From Lamellibrachia satsuma (Eukaryota; Annelida; Polychaeta; Sabellida; Siboglinidae), in NCBI GenBank assembly GCA_033239005.1, contig BSQZ01000006.1, positions 2,292,501-2,356,500 of the forward strand: a stretch of DNA of 64,000 nucleotides, read 5' to 3'. The notes beneath the pieces were generated by a model. That model saw only the letters and a list, made by a program, of their open reading frames with translations, had not been told where the DNA came from and did no database searches. The position numbers were made by a program, and so were the translations under genes. Every line of letters starts with the position of its first letter. The stretch's first letter is position 1. This document shows, in pieces, positions 35,125 through 47,393 of the stretch.

Positions 35125-35212
<88 letters not shown>
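35125..35212. repeat. (TA)n microsatellite in the TMEM94 3' UTR region
   Basis: About 44 TA copies upstream of the likely polyadenylation signal. Confidence 0.93.
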
Positions 35213-35216
<4 letters not shown>

Positions 35217-35320
35217 GGTAGTAGTGAAATTGTTAAATTAATAGTGAAATTACTAAGCATTAATAGTTTTGTATGTATGAACTTTATTTTTATTGTGAAG
35301 GGAACATGCCGAGTCCTGGT

Positions 35321-35326
35321 AATAAA
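35321..35326 (+). terminator. Candidate polyadenylation signal of TMEM94
   Basis: AATAAA, 513 bases after the stop codon and the first canonical hexamer downstream. Use is inferred. Confidence 0.5.
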
Positions 35327-35329
35327 CTT

Positions 35330-37870
35330 GAGCAAGTTGTATATGCTGTTGACAAGTTTATGGTATAAATGTTAAGCTCTATTCATGTATGTTATCTCAT
35401 TGGGTAACATCCATATTGTTCAAAATGTGAAATAATCAGGAACATGTGTAGCAAAAGAACTGCAAGATAAATTAGTTGCTATATCATATATTAAAGAAAA
35501 AATTGTGAATTGTGACAAGTCTGCAATTTAAATAATAATTTTTTGTGAAAAATTTTAGTTATGACAAATCTAAACAGCAACCTGTTACAGAGTTGTATGA
35601 TAATGGGACCACAGTACAGTACTGTATCTTGATACAGTGATACATTGTGCAATATGCAGCTTATTTTACACATTGAGTGGAACATATGGATGTAGGTATG
35701 ATAATTTCCTTGTAAACTTAATCACTGTATATTTCACTTTAATAAGGTTGTCCTTTTAGCGCCCTGTGGAGTGACCCCTGTGTACACCTCCCTCCAGAGG
35801 TCAACATTGTTGTGGTTATCCTGGTATTCCTGTGTACCCCCCAAAGCTGTATATTCACTAATGAATGTAATCATCAAACAGTCAGTTTTTCTGTAATTAG
35901 CAATATGCAGATGCATTCTAATAGAACCAAGTTCTGCAAAAAATTAAGTAGCAGAAAATGAAATTACGATCACCTTTACATCTAGATAATTTCACGACTT
36001 GATCATTGAGTTTCCTATTACTAAACCAGAGCCCTGTTGACATAGTTTGTGGTATGTGTGTTGTCTGACTTGTCTTGTAAAATGATTATGGATTATTTAG
36101 CTTTATTGGTGTGTGTGTGTGCGTGAGCGTGCGTGCATGCGTGCGTGTGTGTGATGTGAACAAATAAAATAACTAACCAACAAAGTTTCAGGTACAAATA
36201 TACTGATGCATACATTCATGACAGGGTTGTGTTTTTGACTAAAACATATTTATGTGATTATAAAAACGTCATAAACAGGGTTATCAAAAGTTTTGGACAT
36301 CAGAAACCATCAAATTCTGGTTTATTTGTCAGCTTTATTAATTCAAGTGACAGTTTCATTAATCATGTTGCAGAGGTAGCATAGAACTTTGTTTGTACAT
36401 TGTAATACATATGCTATGTTGTGATCAAATACTAAATATCAGTTACCGTTTTTATTTTAAATTACATGTAGGCCCAGTATCGCTGCTCGCACACACTAAC
36501 GTAGTTGGGTCTAATATGTTACACTAAATCATTATCTTCTAATAAATTTGGCATCATGAAACATTCTTTAAATCTTATTTTATTAGGTATATTATATATC
36601 ACTGATTACATATATATTCATTTAATAACTTTTTTCTGCAATCAATATGGCCTTAAAGCATACATGGTATTGGATACACAAAACAACGGTGTTATCATCA
36701 TTTAATGAAGAGCTCTGTTTGTTCAGGTGATGTTAATAAAGCAGAATATCACTACGACACCACGCGATTGTGAAAGAAAAAACCCAATGCATTGCCAGTA
36801 TCCTATCCTTGAGAATTTATCTAGCCGACCCCCCAAACAAGTTTTAGACTTCTGTCAAAAGGGTACCCTTTTCATGTTGAGCAGATTGAAATATGCACCC
36901 TTTTTTGTGGACAAGAGTCACATTCCACAAGTTACACTTATATGCCCTTTTCAAGTTGATTGAATAAACCAATTATAATATTCCCTTTAACGTGTAGAAT
37001 ATACATTTCTCCATGATATGTTATATAGCTTAATTCACTAACATATTTTATTCATAGATTAATGTTACATAACTGTCAAAGATGTCATGTCATATAGATG
37101 TCAAAATAAATAGATACCCCCAACCAGTGTGATTTTATATGAACTTTGAAACAAGCTTTTTTTACACCCAATAGTCATTTGAATAAAAAAATCATGGTAA
37201 TGGACAATTCTTTAAAAAAATTACAATTCTTTAAAAAAACAAGCAAAATTCTTGAGATGTTATTATGTTGAAAATTTGCAAAATTATCCTTGAAATACAT
37301 ACCTCTTTAAAACTACATAAAATATATGGTTGCGGACCATGAACATTGCAGCCACGTTTTCAGCTGAAAGTGACCATTTATAACATAGACTGACCAAAGA
37401 GCAAACATCCAAACTTCACAATGTTATGGAAATTTATTTCAAACTATATTTAAATATCATGAGTGGGTGGGATTTTATATGAATGAATGGATTTATTCAA
37501 CAAAAACACGTTTGCATAATTCATACAGTACATATAACACTAACTGAATTTGTCGAAAAAAGTGTAAAAAGAAGTGTAATACTTATAATGTTTACCCTTT
37601 TAGTAATTTAACATATCTAGAATAAAATACTTGATTGAACATATAACTACTGTATTCATTAGAGTGCCATTATTGTCAAGATTCAAAGTGCAACAACACA
37701 ATTTACATGCATATTCATAGCAGGACAAAAGAAAATATTGGAACATGAATTAAAAACCTTAATAACAAACAAAATAACAATCTACAATACTTCTAACATT
37801 TTTACATTCTACTGATCATTAATTTAGTTAAGATGATAAACACAATAACTGAAGTTACTAATTTTCTACA
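35330..37870. other. Intergenic AT-rich region between TMEM94 and the LINE fragment
   Basis: No gene recognised. It includes a GTGTGTGCGTGAGCGTGCGT-type simple repeat near 36105-36150. No exon-like segments with splice sites were found. Confidence 0.5.
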
Positions 37871-37874
37871 AGAA

Positions 37875-38520
37875 ATGATTAAGAACTAAGCTCATAACTA
37901 TTCAATACTTTGTCTGTATAATACTTCTTGAACTGATAAACGCTTCTACAACTAATCAATGAACTATCGAGGGCATTCCACAGTTTTACTCCTTTAACAG
38001 ATATACACATGCTTTTCAAACTGGTACGTGCATATTTTTGTATAAAATTACATTCCTGTCGGGTTGAATAAACTGATTCATATATGCTAAAAAAACTGCT
38101 GTACATTCAGTGGTAATAAGTTGTGAAATGCTTTAAACATGATAATTGCAGTTTTTAATTCCACTATGTCTGGCACTTTAAGAATGTGCAGATTATAAAA
38201 TAGCATAGTTGTATGGTCCAGCCTCTTGGCACCACAAAGTAATCTTATAACCCTTTTCTGTAATATAACTAAACATTGAACATTTGTTGCATATGTTTTG
38301 CCCCATACTTCAGCACAATACATAATGTACGGCAAGAAAACAGAGTAGTACAAAATATGCATACCATGTCTGTCAATCGGGAAGCTCGCTCTGTACATAA
38401 CATAGCTCTGTGAAAGTTTTGATTTTACTGAGCAAATATGATTTTTCCAGTTTAATTTATCATCAATCATAACACCCAACAATTTAGTGACATTTACTCT
38501 ATTTATTGTTTCTTAATTTA
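37875..38520 (-). mobile_element. LINE ORF2 C-terminal fragment (second LINE family), minus strand
   Basis: The minus strand reads LGVMIDDKLNWKNHICSVKS, LPYIMYCAEVWGKTY, LQKRVIRLLCG (38480-38210) and then a frame-shifted KGVKLWNALDSSLI (about 37960). These are the thumb and C-terminal motifs of Jockey/CR1-group reverse transcriptases. Only the 3' portion is present. It lies about 300 bases upstream of NUDCD3 in opposite orientation. Confidence 0.82.
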
Positions 38521-38818
38521 TCTTAACAGAAATATCAACAGTCAATCTCCACTAGAGAGTATGGGGGTCAAGATTTGTTTTGCTTAAATTTCTCAATAAT
38601 TATATCTCCAATATTTTAGTGCAAATTCGCAAGGCAATATTTTAAAAACAGGCCATTACTTGTACTTTTGTTAGTAAATCTAAGAATAACAGTGAATCAA
38701 TGCCACTGATTGCCTACAGTCATAGATCAACAACGTCCGATACAAGTTTGTGGACAACGTTTAGTTGCGACACACCGTCGTTGTTGACAAATTCAGTTGA
38801 CGTATGCAAGGAAGAAAC

Positions 38819-41800
38819 ATGCAGGAACAGTACGACAACGCATTTCTTGGCATTTTGCAACATGAAGGAACCATTTTCAATTTTCTCGATGCCATATTCT
38901 CATTCCTCTACAGAAAGTAAGTAACCACGGATCAGTTTGTTACGAGGCGTTTTCTGAGCGATATTATGGTAATTACGCTATCTCGATCACCGCACAAATG
39001 CATTCGACGTAGTTTGACAGCAAAATAATTCGGTGGAATAACGGCTTTATTAGTCTTTGTAGTGTTTGTAGATTGTAAACAAATATTTCCGAAAGTGACT
39101 AGAATAATATTAGGCAATTTAGGTTTTTTCTTTGAAGATTCTAAAAATATATATTACAAAGTCAAACTTAAAAAAAATCAAAAAGAAATACTGCCATTTG
39201 ATCCAACAAAAAGCGTGCATAAACCAGTTTGATTACATTTTCTGTTCTGTTTCTGGCTGAACTCTTGACTAAAATGAGCACTTGTTAAGCCAAGGCCAAA
39301 CTTGGCCCTGACCGGAACTACCAACGGACACAGACGCCTCAAGACTTACAACGCTCCTAAGGAGCCCAGTCCTTCACAGGAAGACGAAGAAGCATGTGCA
39401 GGGATGGAGATATTGGAAATGGGGTGTCGGATGTTTCGGCCCATAGCAGAGCCCACTGGCACCGGTTGCATACACGGGTGATTTGACCCATGTGAGCAGG
39501 AACACTTCACGGTTCACCGGTTGCAAAAACGGTTGGTTCAGTCCATGGGCTGAACCCGTCATGGGCCAAACCATCCGGAACCCGACATTCCCCCCCTGGA
39601 TGTTTACCCCACTATATAAAATGAATACTGTCAACAATTGTTTAATTTCATGCCAATTCCACAGAACTTTCTTACTCTGAAAATATGTTACTCTGCTTCT
39701 GAAGCTGTTTTTGTACAGTCTGGGTCCTTTGCAAGACTTAACTTGGGTGCCATATTTTTGCAGCCAGGGTGTATTATTTTGTATGACACAGCTTACAACT
39801 ACACAAAAGTATATTTTTTTCGATAAAAGAATTAAAAGTAAAAGAATTGCAAGAAACCCTCCTGGGTATCATTTGCATTTACAGCAATAAGTGCTGTCAC
39901 ACACACAACATTAATTGTTCAATATGTGACAATGGACAGATGCTATCCAAAAATATTATTTATATGTTATAGGTAAATAAAAATAATTGTGAGATTTGAA
40001 AACTGGGCACATTTCTGTTTGTAGAACTGACTTCTATTTACTAATGAAAGACAAGCATGAGAAGTTGGGCTTTCCTCCTGGTCAGGCACTCAAGATACTG
40101 GTGAATGTGAGTAACCTGTACATGACTCAGAACCTTGGTAATTAACTAATTATTCATATTGGCATTGTTATTTTGGTCTCACTGATCATTATAGATTCTC
40201 CCAAGGCCCCCTGAAAGAATTGTACATGACAAAATAACACAGCATATATACATTTTTTTGCAACAAATCTTTAGATGGACATTTGTCATAAGATACACTG
40301 ATAAATTAGGCATGTTGTTTATTAACAGCATGAAATCAACATAAAGTACATTATATAAAATATATTTAAATGTACGCTATGGCTATGCTTTGGCAGTTTG
40401 GATTGAAAACTAAGAAGAAATATTTTATAATAACATTTGTCTTTGTGTACCTCAAATGATGTGGTCAGTGTATTGGAATTGAGCGTTTTGGGATATATAA
40501 AATGTGGTAAGGATGATATATAAAGCTGTAATAATAAGCATTGGAATTGAGCGTTTTGGGATATATAAAATGTGGTAAGGATGATATATAAAGCTGTAAT
40601 AATAAGTATTGGAATTGAGCGTTTTGGGATATATAAAATGTGGTAAGGATGATATATAAAGCTGTAATAATAAGTATTGGAATTGAGCGTTTTGGGATAG
40701 ATAAAATGTGGTAAGGATGATATATAAAGCTGTAATAATAAGTATTGGAATTGAGCGTTTTGGGATATATAAAATGTGGTAAGGATGACATATAAAGCTG
40801 TAATAATAAGTATTGGAATTGAGCATTTTGGGATATATAAAATGTGGTAAGGATGACATATAAAGCTGTAATAATAAGTATTGGAATTGAGCGTTTTGGG
40901 ATATATAAAATGTGGTAAGGATGACATATAAAGCTGTAATAATAAGTATTGGAATTGAGCGTTTTGGGATATATAAAATGTGGTAAGGATGACATATAAA
41001 GCTGTAATAATAAGTATTGGAATTGAGCGTTTTGGGATATATAAAATGTGGTAAGGATGACATATAAAGCTGTAATAATAAGTATTGGAATTGAGCGTTT
41101 TGGGATATATAAAATGTGGTAAGGATGACGTATAAAGCTGTAATAATAAGTATTGGAATTGAGCGTTTTGGGATATATAAAATGTGGTAAGGATGACATA
41201 TAAAGCTGTAATAATAAGTATTGGAATTGAGCGTTTTGGGATATATAAAATGTGGTAAGGATGACATATAAAGCTGTAATAATAAGTATTGGAATTGAGC
41301 GTTTTGGGATAGATAAAATGTGGTAAGGATGATATATAAAGCTGTAATAATAAGTATTGGAATTGAGCGTTTTGGGATAGATAAAATGTGGTAAGGATGA
41401 TATATAAAGCTGTAATAATAAGGGCCCTACAGGAAAAGGATTACCTATGTATATTGTCTGTCCCCACTAATTGGTTGCTCTTTGTGGACCAGGCATTCAG
41501 GAAGTATGAAGCAGCTGCCAAGCATGACACAGAGAGGCGTCTGAAGAAACAACAACAAGCTGCTGCCGCTAATGCAGCAGCTGCAACCACAGCAATGACA
41601 TTAACAACAGTTGCACCAGTCACAGCAGCTGCAGCAACAGTGGCAATAACTACTGCAGCAGCCACCACAGCAATGACAGCAACAACCACAGGCTGTGCAG
41701 AAACAACAGTGATAGCAGCTGCAACAACCACAGGAACTGCAACTGCAGCAACAACAGTAACTGCAGCTGTAGCAGATCAGCCACAGCTAAAAGGTAGTCA

Positions 41801-44639
41801 CTAACTTATAATACACTGGTTAACTAAAACTGTTTTACAATAATTATTAGGGGTTTAACAATACCTCAAACTATCAATGCATCACAATAATCGACGCAAT
41901 ACTGTTGATGGTGCACTGAACTATCAATGGTAATGATAGTTGGCAAAACAAATCTACATCTATCACTGTAATACTGTTTGTAAACATGCTTTTAAAATTT
42001 TATTTGGTAATTTTACTTATTCATCAACCTTACATCAACAATTGTCAGTCAAAGCAGTATCTTTCACAGATTCACCATTTTGAATCAACTACCTCCAAGG
42101 CCAAGCAATTGTGCCACCCACTGCTTTCCTGTCTACTCTATTGCAATACTATAACCAGCTATCGTAATGGTATCGCAATAGTAATACAGCTATTCCAATA
42201 CTACGCAATACTATGACAATAGTAGACCTCTCTCCAATAGTCACCACTACTGATTGTGGTGTGCATGGGATAAATAGAAATGCAATCGATTACGATTACT
42301 CGTCAAAGCCACTTTTAAAGTAAGACTAAAATGCTTGTATCTAAGTTGTATATGTTGTTTTAGGGCATAATGTTTGCAAACATAATTTTGTGTTAACTTA
42401 TCCTTGTTACATCTTGCCCCGGTCTCGCATGGGTGATGGGCACGTTATGGGCATGGTAGCTCGGTGGTAGAGTGCCGGCCTGTCTATTGAGAGCACCGGG
42501 GTTTAGGTGCACCTACTCCCATTTCAAAACTTGGACAATTTAAGTGTCTAAGTGACCCAGTTCCCTTCTACCTGGTGTCTATGCCAGGGGAAGTAAAAAA
42601 TCCTACACAGGGAAATGGAACAAACCTGTTGTGGACTCACATAGTGAATGGTCTCGATCTGTAAAAACCCACATGGACCCTGCATCAGTTGCTGCCAAGA
42701 AAATTTGCTATGATAATGGAATAAGCGCCATGAATGCCTTGTCTAGGTGGATACTGGTGCTGTGTTAGACCACATGTTATTATTGTAGATGTAGACACTG
42801 ACAACATGAGATCTCCATCAGGAAGCACAGTCCACGGTGCCAGTTGTCCTGATAGTGACACCGGTTCCTGCACAGAACAGAAAACTCAGACAAATGGCAT
42901 GAATGACATGAACAAAGATGACACTGACTTGGTTACTGAGGAGAGTGTGGCCCCAGCAGATGAGAGTGGAATGGCAGTTGGTGGGGACAGTGGCATGAGT
43001 GGGAGGTCAGTTGACAGTGGACAGTGTCCAGATGCCATGGAAGTGGGCGAAGGTGATATTTTGAAACCTGAACAGCACAAGTCCAACTCAAAGAAAGGTG
43101 AAGATTCAGGAGAGAATTTGGAATTGAAAAGGTGAAAATGTGTTGCTTTTTACTATTTCATGATAATCAGGGATTTTGTTTATAACGTTATCATCGCTAT
43201 GTGTGTAATAAACCCAAGAATGTTACTGAACATGTCTCAATTTTAATTTGCAGGGCTAGGCAATTTGTGCAGAAGTATTTATTCCATCCACCTGGTGCAG
43301 GATATAAAAATTAATATAGATAATAGCTAGGATCAGTACAATAGATAACAGCTAGCATATTTGCAATAAAATGATCTTTTCTGGATTGCCAATAAAACAT
43401 GTAGTGTCTTGTAGAAATTCAACCACAGGACAGGTGTGAACCAAAAAGAACTTTTTCCAACAATTTGTTTGATAAATTTTCATTAGTCATTTATTATATC
43501 TGCACATTACGTAAACATTATTGGCCAGATATAAAAAATTCAGTGGTACCACAAAAATCTACCCAACCATTTTCACAGTTATCTAAGGTCCAAACAATTT
43601 GTTCGGTGCAGTGTTTCCAGCATACTTGTTGTATAACGATGTGTCTGTGACAGGTTGCAGGCCACTTTCCAGGCGAACCCTGAATCCTACAATGGTGCGA
43701 TGAGGGACAACTATAGCTGGTCTCAGAGCATCTCTGATGTGGATGTCAGGATTGAAGTAAGTTCAGTCTCATCGTCAAGAACCTCAGGTGGGAGATGATG
43801 TCCCAGGGAATTGTAATAAAGACAACGCAGTCTGCCAAAATATTCCAGTAGGTAGCTTAACCTGGAATGTATTCACTTAGTATAGTGCCGTGTTACAAAT
43901 TAGTTAATAACATTCCAGGTTGTCCTGATGACTTCGTAAACATTTTTGCATGTGCTAAAGAGTTTTTGATATTTTCCCTTGAATGCAACAAATGGATTAA
44001 TGGTAAAACTTTGTATTTGTTTATAAATTTGGCTATGAGGTTGGCTTGAAGATTTGGCACATGGGTTGTGACAATCGACAGTTGAAGTATAAAATTTTCT
44101 ATATTTTCCCTAACCAAAACAGGTCACCAGTTAAACTTGGGGAGCGTACACTCCGAAAATTTCACAATGGCAAAACATATTTTTTGAGAGAGAGCATATG
44201 TCAGGTGTTCCCCAGCTTAAATATGACTATTATTGCACAACTATTGTTGGCCCCTACAGAATGAATATCACTGAGTTTCAAAAATGTTTTCAGAAGCTTA
44301 CATTTTAACTGGCATCTGAACTCACATTTTCATCATCCAAGATAGTGGTGGTGGACAATGCAGATACATTGACTACCAGTAACATGAGTCCTTATTTCCT
44401 CAGGTGCCAAAGCACATTAAGAAGGGGCGTGACGTCAGAGTGGACATACAGAGGAAACACTTGCGCATGACGTACCGTGATGCGTCAGGCGACTGGGTGA
44501 TAGCCGTCAATGGGGATCTCACCTGGGACATTAACAAGGAGGAGTGTGTGTGGACCCTAGTTCCACAGGAACATGTGCATGTATGCTTCAGATGGGTACT
44601 AACTGGTTCTTCAATGCCTTGTCTTGTTAATGTCAATGG

Positions 44640-44715
<76 letters not shown>

Positions 44716-47393
44716 ATTGACATTAACAAGACAAGGCATTGAAGAACCAGTGCAGTTATAACACATTGAAGTTAGCAATCCACCTTTGTCAACATAGATG
44801 ACACGTGGCTTATAGAGTGTTTCTCTACAGCTAACTTCACTAAAAATAATACCAAATAATTAATATTTTGATATTGCATTATAATCTAAATGATCACCAA
44901 CAATTATTTTATTATTGGTTAAAAAAACAGTTGTCTCACAGAACATCACCAGAGTGCAACAGAGAGCACACCATTTACAGAGAGAAAAAATTGGGGGGCT
45001 TACCCTGGCCTCCACTTCATTCCTTCCCAGTGCTTTTTTACCACTCGTTACTTTAAAAACATATTTTTTATTTTAATTAAACATTTTAACACATTTTCTT
45101 AATTTGAACAATGTTCAATTTACACTGTAATTACACTTTATTTTAATGTGCATTATCAAGTATAGTATTACATTTGGACAATTTCCCCCTTCCTGTGCTG
45201 ACCCTGAGCTGTGTTGCCAGGTGAACCTGGAGAAGGTGCAGGAGCGTTGGTGGGAGGCCGTCTTGGTGTCGGAGCCCACCATCAATGTGAGGAACATTGA
45301 TCCGAGTCGCCCCATGTCTGACCTGGATGACGAGGCGCAGGCCAAGATCCAGGAAATGATGTTCAACGAACGCCAGAAACAACTCGGACTGCCAACATCA
45401 GACGACCAGGTGTTTGTTCCTCTTATCTTTAACCACCAAGAAGTGCCATGCCGTTTTTTAAAACAACATGTTGTTCTAAACTTGAATTTTTATGCGTTTA
45501 GTGTGAATATTTCACCAAGTAAACTATACACTTCTGGAAAGGGAGGCCTTTTTTTGATACTTAATTCCATATACGTAATAGTTAGGTAACACAACATGAC
45601 TCACTTTCACTAACATGTCTGCTTTGTCATTTGATATGTTTGGCAGGTAAACATGACGTTTTGATTTATAACTTCTGAATTTATTTTTCATTCAAATGCA
45701 TGGAAATATACCCCATTTTTTGTAACATTTAATCTCATTTTCATCAACAACATTGTTTCCAGCCAATGGCAATTGATGTTGCAAAACGGAATTGGCAAAA
45801 TTGGCTGCTTGGCATTTCATTGTTAAATAAGTCATTGGCTATATCGGCTTGCTGGCACTGAAACAGTTAAAATCAGTCATCTTTGCATATTTGCTTGTAC
45901 GGTGCACTCTGCTTAATAGAATCACAGATAACAGAATCAGCTGTTTAGTAGAATCTAGTAGAATCATAATAATTGGCTTGGACGGATTCATACCCTATTC
46001 CCGCTGTAATAAAATGTGCCACTTCAGTAAATCAGCCACTTATTAGAATCAAACTGCTCTACCTGATGTAATAATACATTCCAACATTACACATATGTAG
46101 TGTATAAGTTATTATGTTAACTGGAGTCAACTGCAGTTAGTTTCTGTTGTGGAACTTTAAAACATCATCCTCAACTGATTTAGCCTATACGGAATCTGGT
46201 TCGTTATGTCCAAATATGTAGTGCGTGAACACCTCAAGTAACATCTGCAGTCGATTTAGTGAAATGCTTATTTTTGTTCAAATCATCAAAAAAAATTATT
46301 TTATTCGTTACATCTGGTAAGGCTCAAAGTATTTGATATCCAAAATTGTAAACACTTTGCGGGCTAATGCTAATCATGGACATGAGTTTTAAGCATTTCC
46401 TTTTAGCAAGTATAGGAATAGGTGTATTCAGATATATTTTCATTTGGCGAGCGAATACTGCCAGAATACCACTTTCATGATGTAGGGTTATCTAATGGTA
46501 TGGCGCGGCCCACGAAATTAAGATGTGTGTTCAATAAGGTTTTCCTAGTAAACCACTGGGGTGATATTCTTATGTGTAGTTGTGGCTTTAATCATAACTT
46601 TGATAAAACTATTGTGCTACTTTTTTATTGCATTTTTTATTTTCTGCTCTGAACAGCACCTTTCAGCATTTTATGGATTTTAGGTGCTCTATAAATCAGT
46701 AAATTATTATGAAAAAAATAGCTCTTTTCAATTGTAATTTATTATAGTTAAATTATAAGACACTGAACAGACAAGTATGGCGTGGAGAGCAGAGAGAGGG
46801 TGATACGAGAACAAGAAATGGCAATCATCAAAGGACAGAGCTGAGGAATTGCTCTTGCACCCTGCAAGAAGAAAAGGAAATTACTGTGTTCGACCCATTA
46901 AGCGTACATGCCCTAATTAGCCTTTGCCCCCTTTTTTAATCAACAGATCCTGTTGATTAAAAAAAGGAGCAAAGGCTAATTAGGGCATGTACGCATGCAC
47001 ATAATTATTGTAATTTGACTAGTGTGGAACAACTGAAAAGTGTTGCCATCTGGTGTTAAACAGTTGGCACCACTTTTCAGTTGTTCTACACTAGTCACCA
47101 AATGACACCACTATTGTTAAACAGTTATCTTATTGTCTAGAGAAAAAACATTTGGTGTACGCTTATAAGAACATATTTCTTGACATTTTTCCAATTTTTG
47201 TTAAAGCGTAGGTTGGATACAGTGTTTCAAACAGACCCTTTACAAACTTACAGCCTGATTATTTTCTTTGTAGAAAATGCAGGAGATGCTGAAGAAAGCG
47301 TGGGATGCAGAAGGCTCTCCATTCAGAGGGCAGCCATTCGACCCATCGAAGATCAACTTATCTGGAAGCAACTCACTGGAGATTAATGGTTGA
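38819..47393 (+). CDS. NUDCD3: NudC domain-containing protein 3 (8 exons, complete)
   Basis: Exons: 38819-38916, 40025-40106, 41493-41793, 42789-43131, 43654-43756, 44404-44580, 45221-45409, 47274-47393. They sum to 1,413 bases, 470 codons plus stop, with all phases agreeing. The N-terminus (YDNAFLGILQHEG, FLYRKTDFYLLM, GFPPGQAL) matches the NudC N-terminal domain. The CS/p23-like domain spans about residues 300-385 (NYSWSQSISDVDVRI, VPKHIKKGRDVRV, WVIAVNGDLTWDI, ECVWTLVP, KVQERWWEAVL). The C-terminus MLKKAWDAEGSPFRGQPFDP is near-identical to vertebrate NUDCD3. The family acts as an HSP90-linked co-chaperone for dynein intermediate chain and kelch-type proteins (established for the family). 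It is about 110 residues longer than the human protein because of exons 3 and 4. Confidence 0.96.
38917..40024. other. NUDCD3 intron 1, with a GC-richer unclassified insertion
   Basis: Around 39280-39600 the base composition becomes clearly richer in G and C than its surroundings (CACTGGCACCGGTTGCATAC, CCATGGGCTGAACCCGTCAT). It is probably an inserted repeat, but it shows no recognisable coding or terminal repeats. Confidence 0.4.
40470..41423. repeat. 68-bp minisatellite in NUDCD3 intron 2, 14 copies
   Basis: The 68-base unit contains ATTGGAATTGAGCGTTTTGG, GATATATAAAATGTGGTAAG and GATGATATATAAAGCTGTAA. The copies differ by single bases and the array is 14 units exactly (952 bases). 68 is not a multiple of three, yet no frame on the minus strand has a stop, so long minus-strand frames appear; these are artefacts. 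The array stops 69 bases before exon 3. Confidence 0.96.
41493..41793 (+). CDS. NUDCD3: NUDCD3 exon 3: Ala/Thr-rich low-complexity insertion
   Basis: Exon 3 begins with the conserved helix AFRKYEAAAKHDTERRLKKQ and then turns into about 75 residues almost wholly Ala, Thr and Val, built from GCAGCA and ACAACA-type codons. Its phase (0 in, 1 out) and acceptor fit the gene, so it is probably translated. Expansion of trinucleotide-like repeats within the exon explains the extra length. Confidence 0.85.
41794..42430. other. NUDCD3 intron 3, unassigned part
   Basis: AT-rich, with AATACT and CAATAGT-type words around 41860-42240 and a GATTACGATTAC patch near 42290 that may be a decayed transposon end. 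No gene seen. Confidence 0.4.
42435..42720 (+). mobile_element. tRNA-derived SINE (second family), NUDCD3 intron 3
   Basis: GGGCATGGTAGCTCGGTGGT then AGAGTGCCGGCCTG is a clear tRNA-type A-box half. The B-box region is degenerate (ACCGGGGTTTAGGTGC). A body about 200 bases long follows (CCAGTTCCCTTCTACCTGG and GGTCTCGATCTGTAAAAACC). It is too altered for a working tRNA gene. It ends roughly 70 bases before exon 4. Confidence 0.65.
44603..44750. repeat. Perfect inverted repeat centred on (TA)n, NUDCD3 intron 6
   Basis: The left arm 44603-44640 and the right arm 44713-44750 are exact reverse complements over 38 bases (CTGGTTCTTCAATGCCTTGT then CTTGTTAATGTCAATGGC). Between them are ACACACAC and about 32 TA copies. 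The left arm starts 22 bases after the exon 6 donor. Confidence 0.95.
45410..46420. other. NUDCD3 intron 7, first part
   Basis: No exon or gene seen. At about 45895-46065 there are several TTAATAGAATCA and TTAGTAGAATC words that may be a decayed Tc1/pogo-type MITE; ends were not resolved. Confidence 0.35.
46421..46715 (+). mobile_element. Possible L2-like 3' end (LINE or LINE-tailed SINE)
   Basis: The end GGTGCTCTATAAATCAGTAA then ATTATTATG resembles the L2 3' terminus (GGCGCTTTATAAAT then ATT repeats). The upstream 200 bases show no recognised coding. Confidence 0.4.
46902..46994. repeat. Long near-perfect hairpin, NUDCD3 intron 7
   Basis: Arms 46902-46946 and 46950-46994 are about 45 bases each and nearly perfect complements (GCGTACATGCCCTAATTAGC and its partner GCTAATTAGGGCATGTACGC at the outer ends). 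The loop is about three bases (ATC). Confidence 0.95.
47018..47097. repeat. Second hairpin, NUDCD3 intron 7
   Basis: Arms of about 26 bases, GACTAGTGTGGAACAACTGA then AAAGTG, pair with CACTTTTCAGTTGTTCTACA then CTAGTC with one mismatch. The loop is about 28 bases and is itself partly complementary (GTTGCCA with TTGGCAC). It ends about 175 bases before the last NUDCD3 exon. Confidence 0.9.

Noticed and set aside
40322..41267. Overlapping long minus-strand frames rich in Tyr, Ile and Pro
   Set aside because: They come from the 68-bp tandem array, which happens to lack stops in every minus frame.
42440..42515. Possible functional tRNA gene
   Set aside because: The A-box half is good but the B box and acceptor stem pairing are not; body sequence downstream marks it as a SINE.
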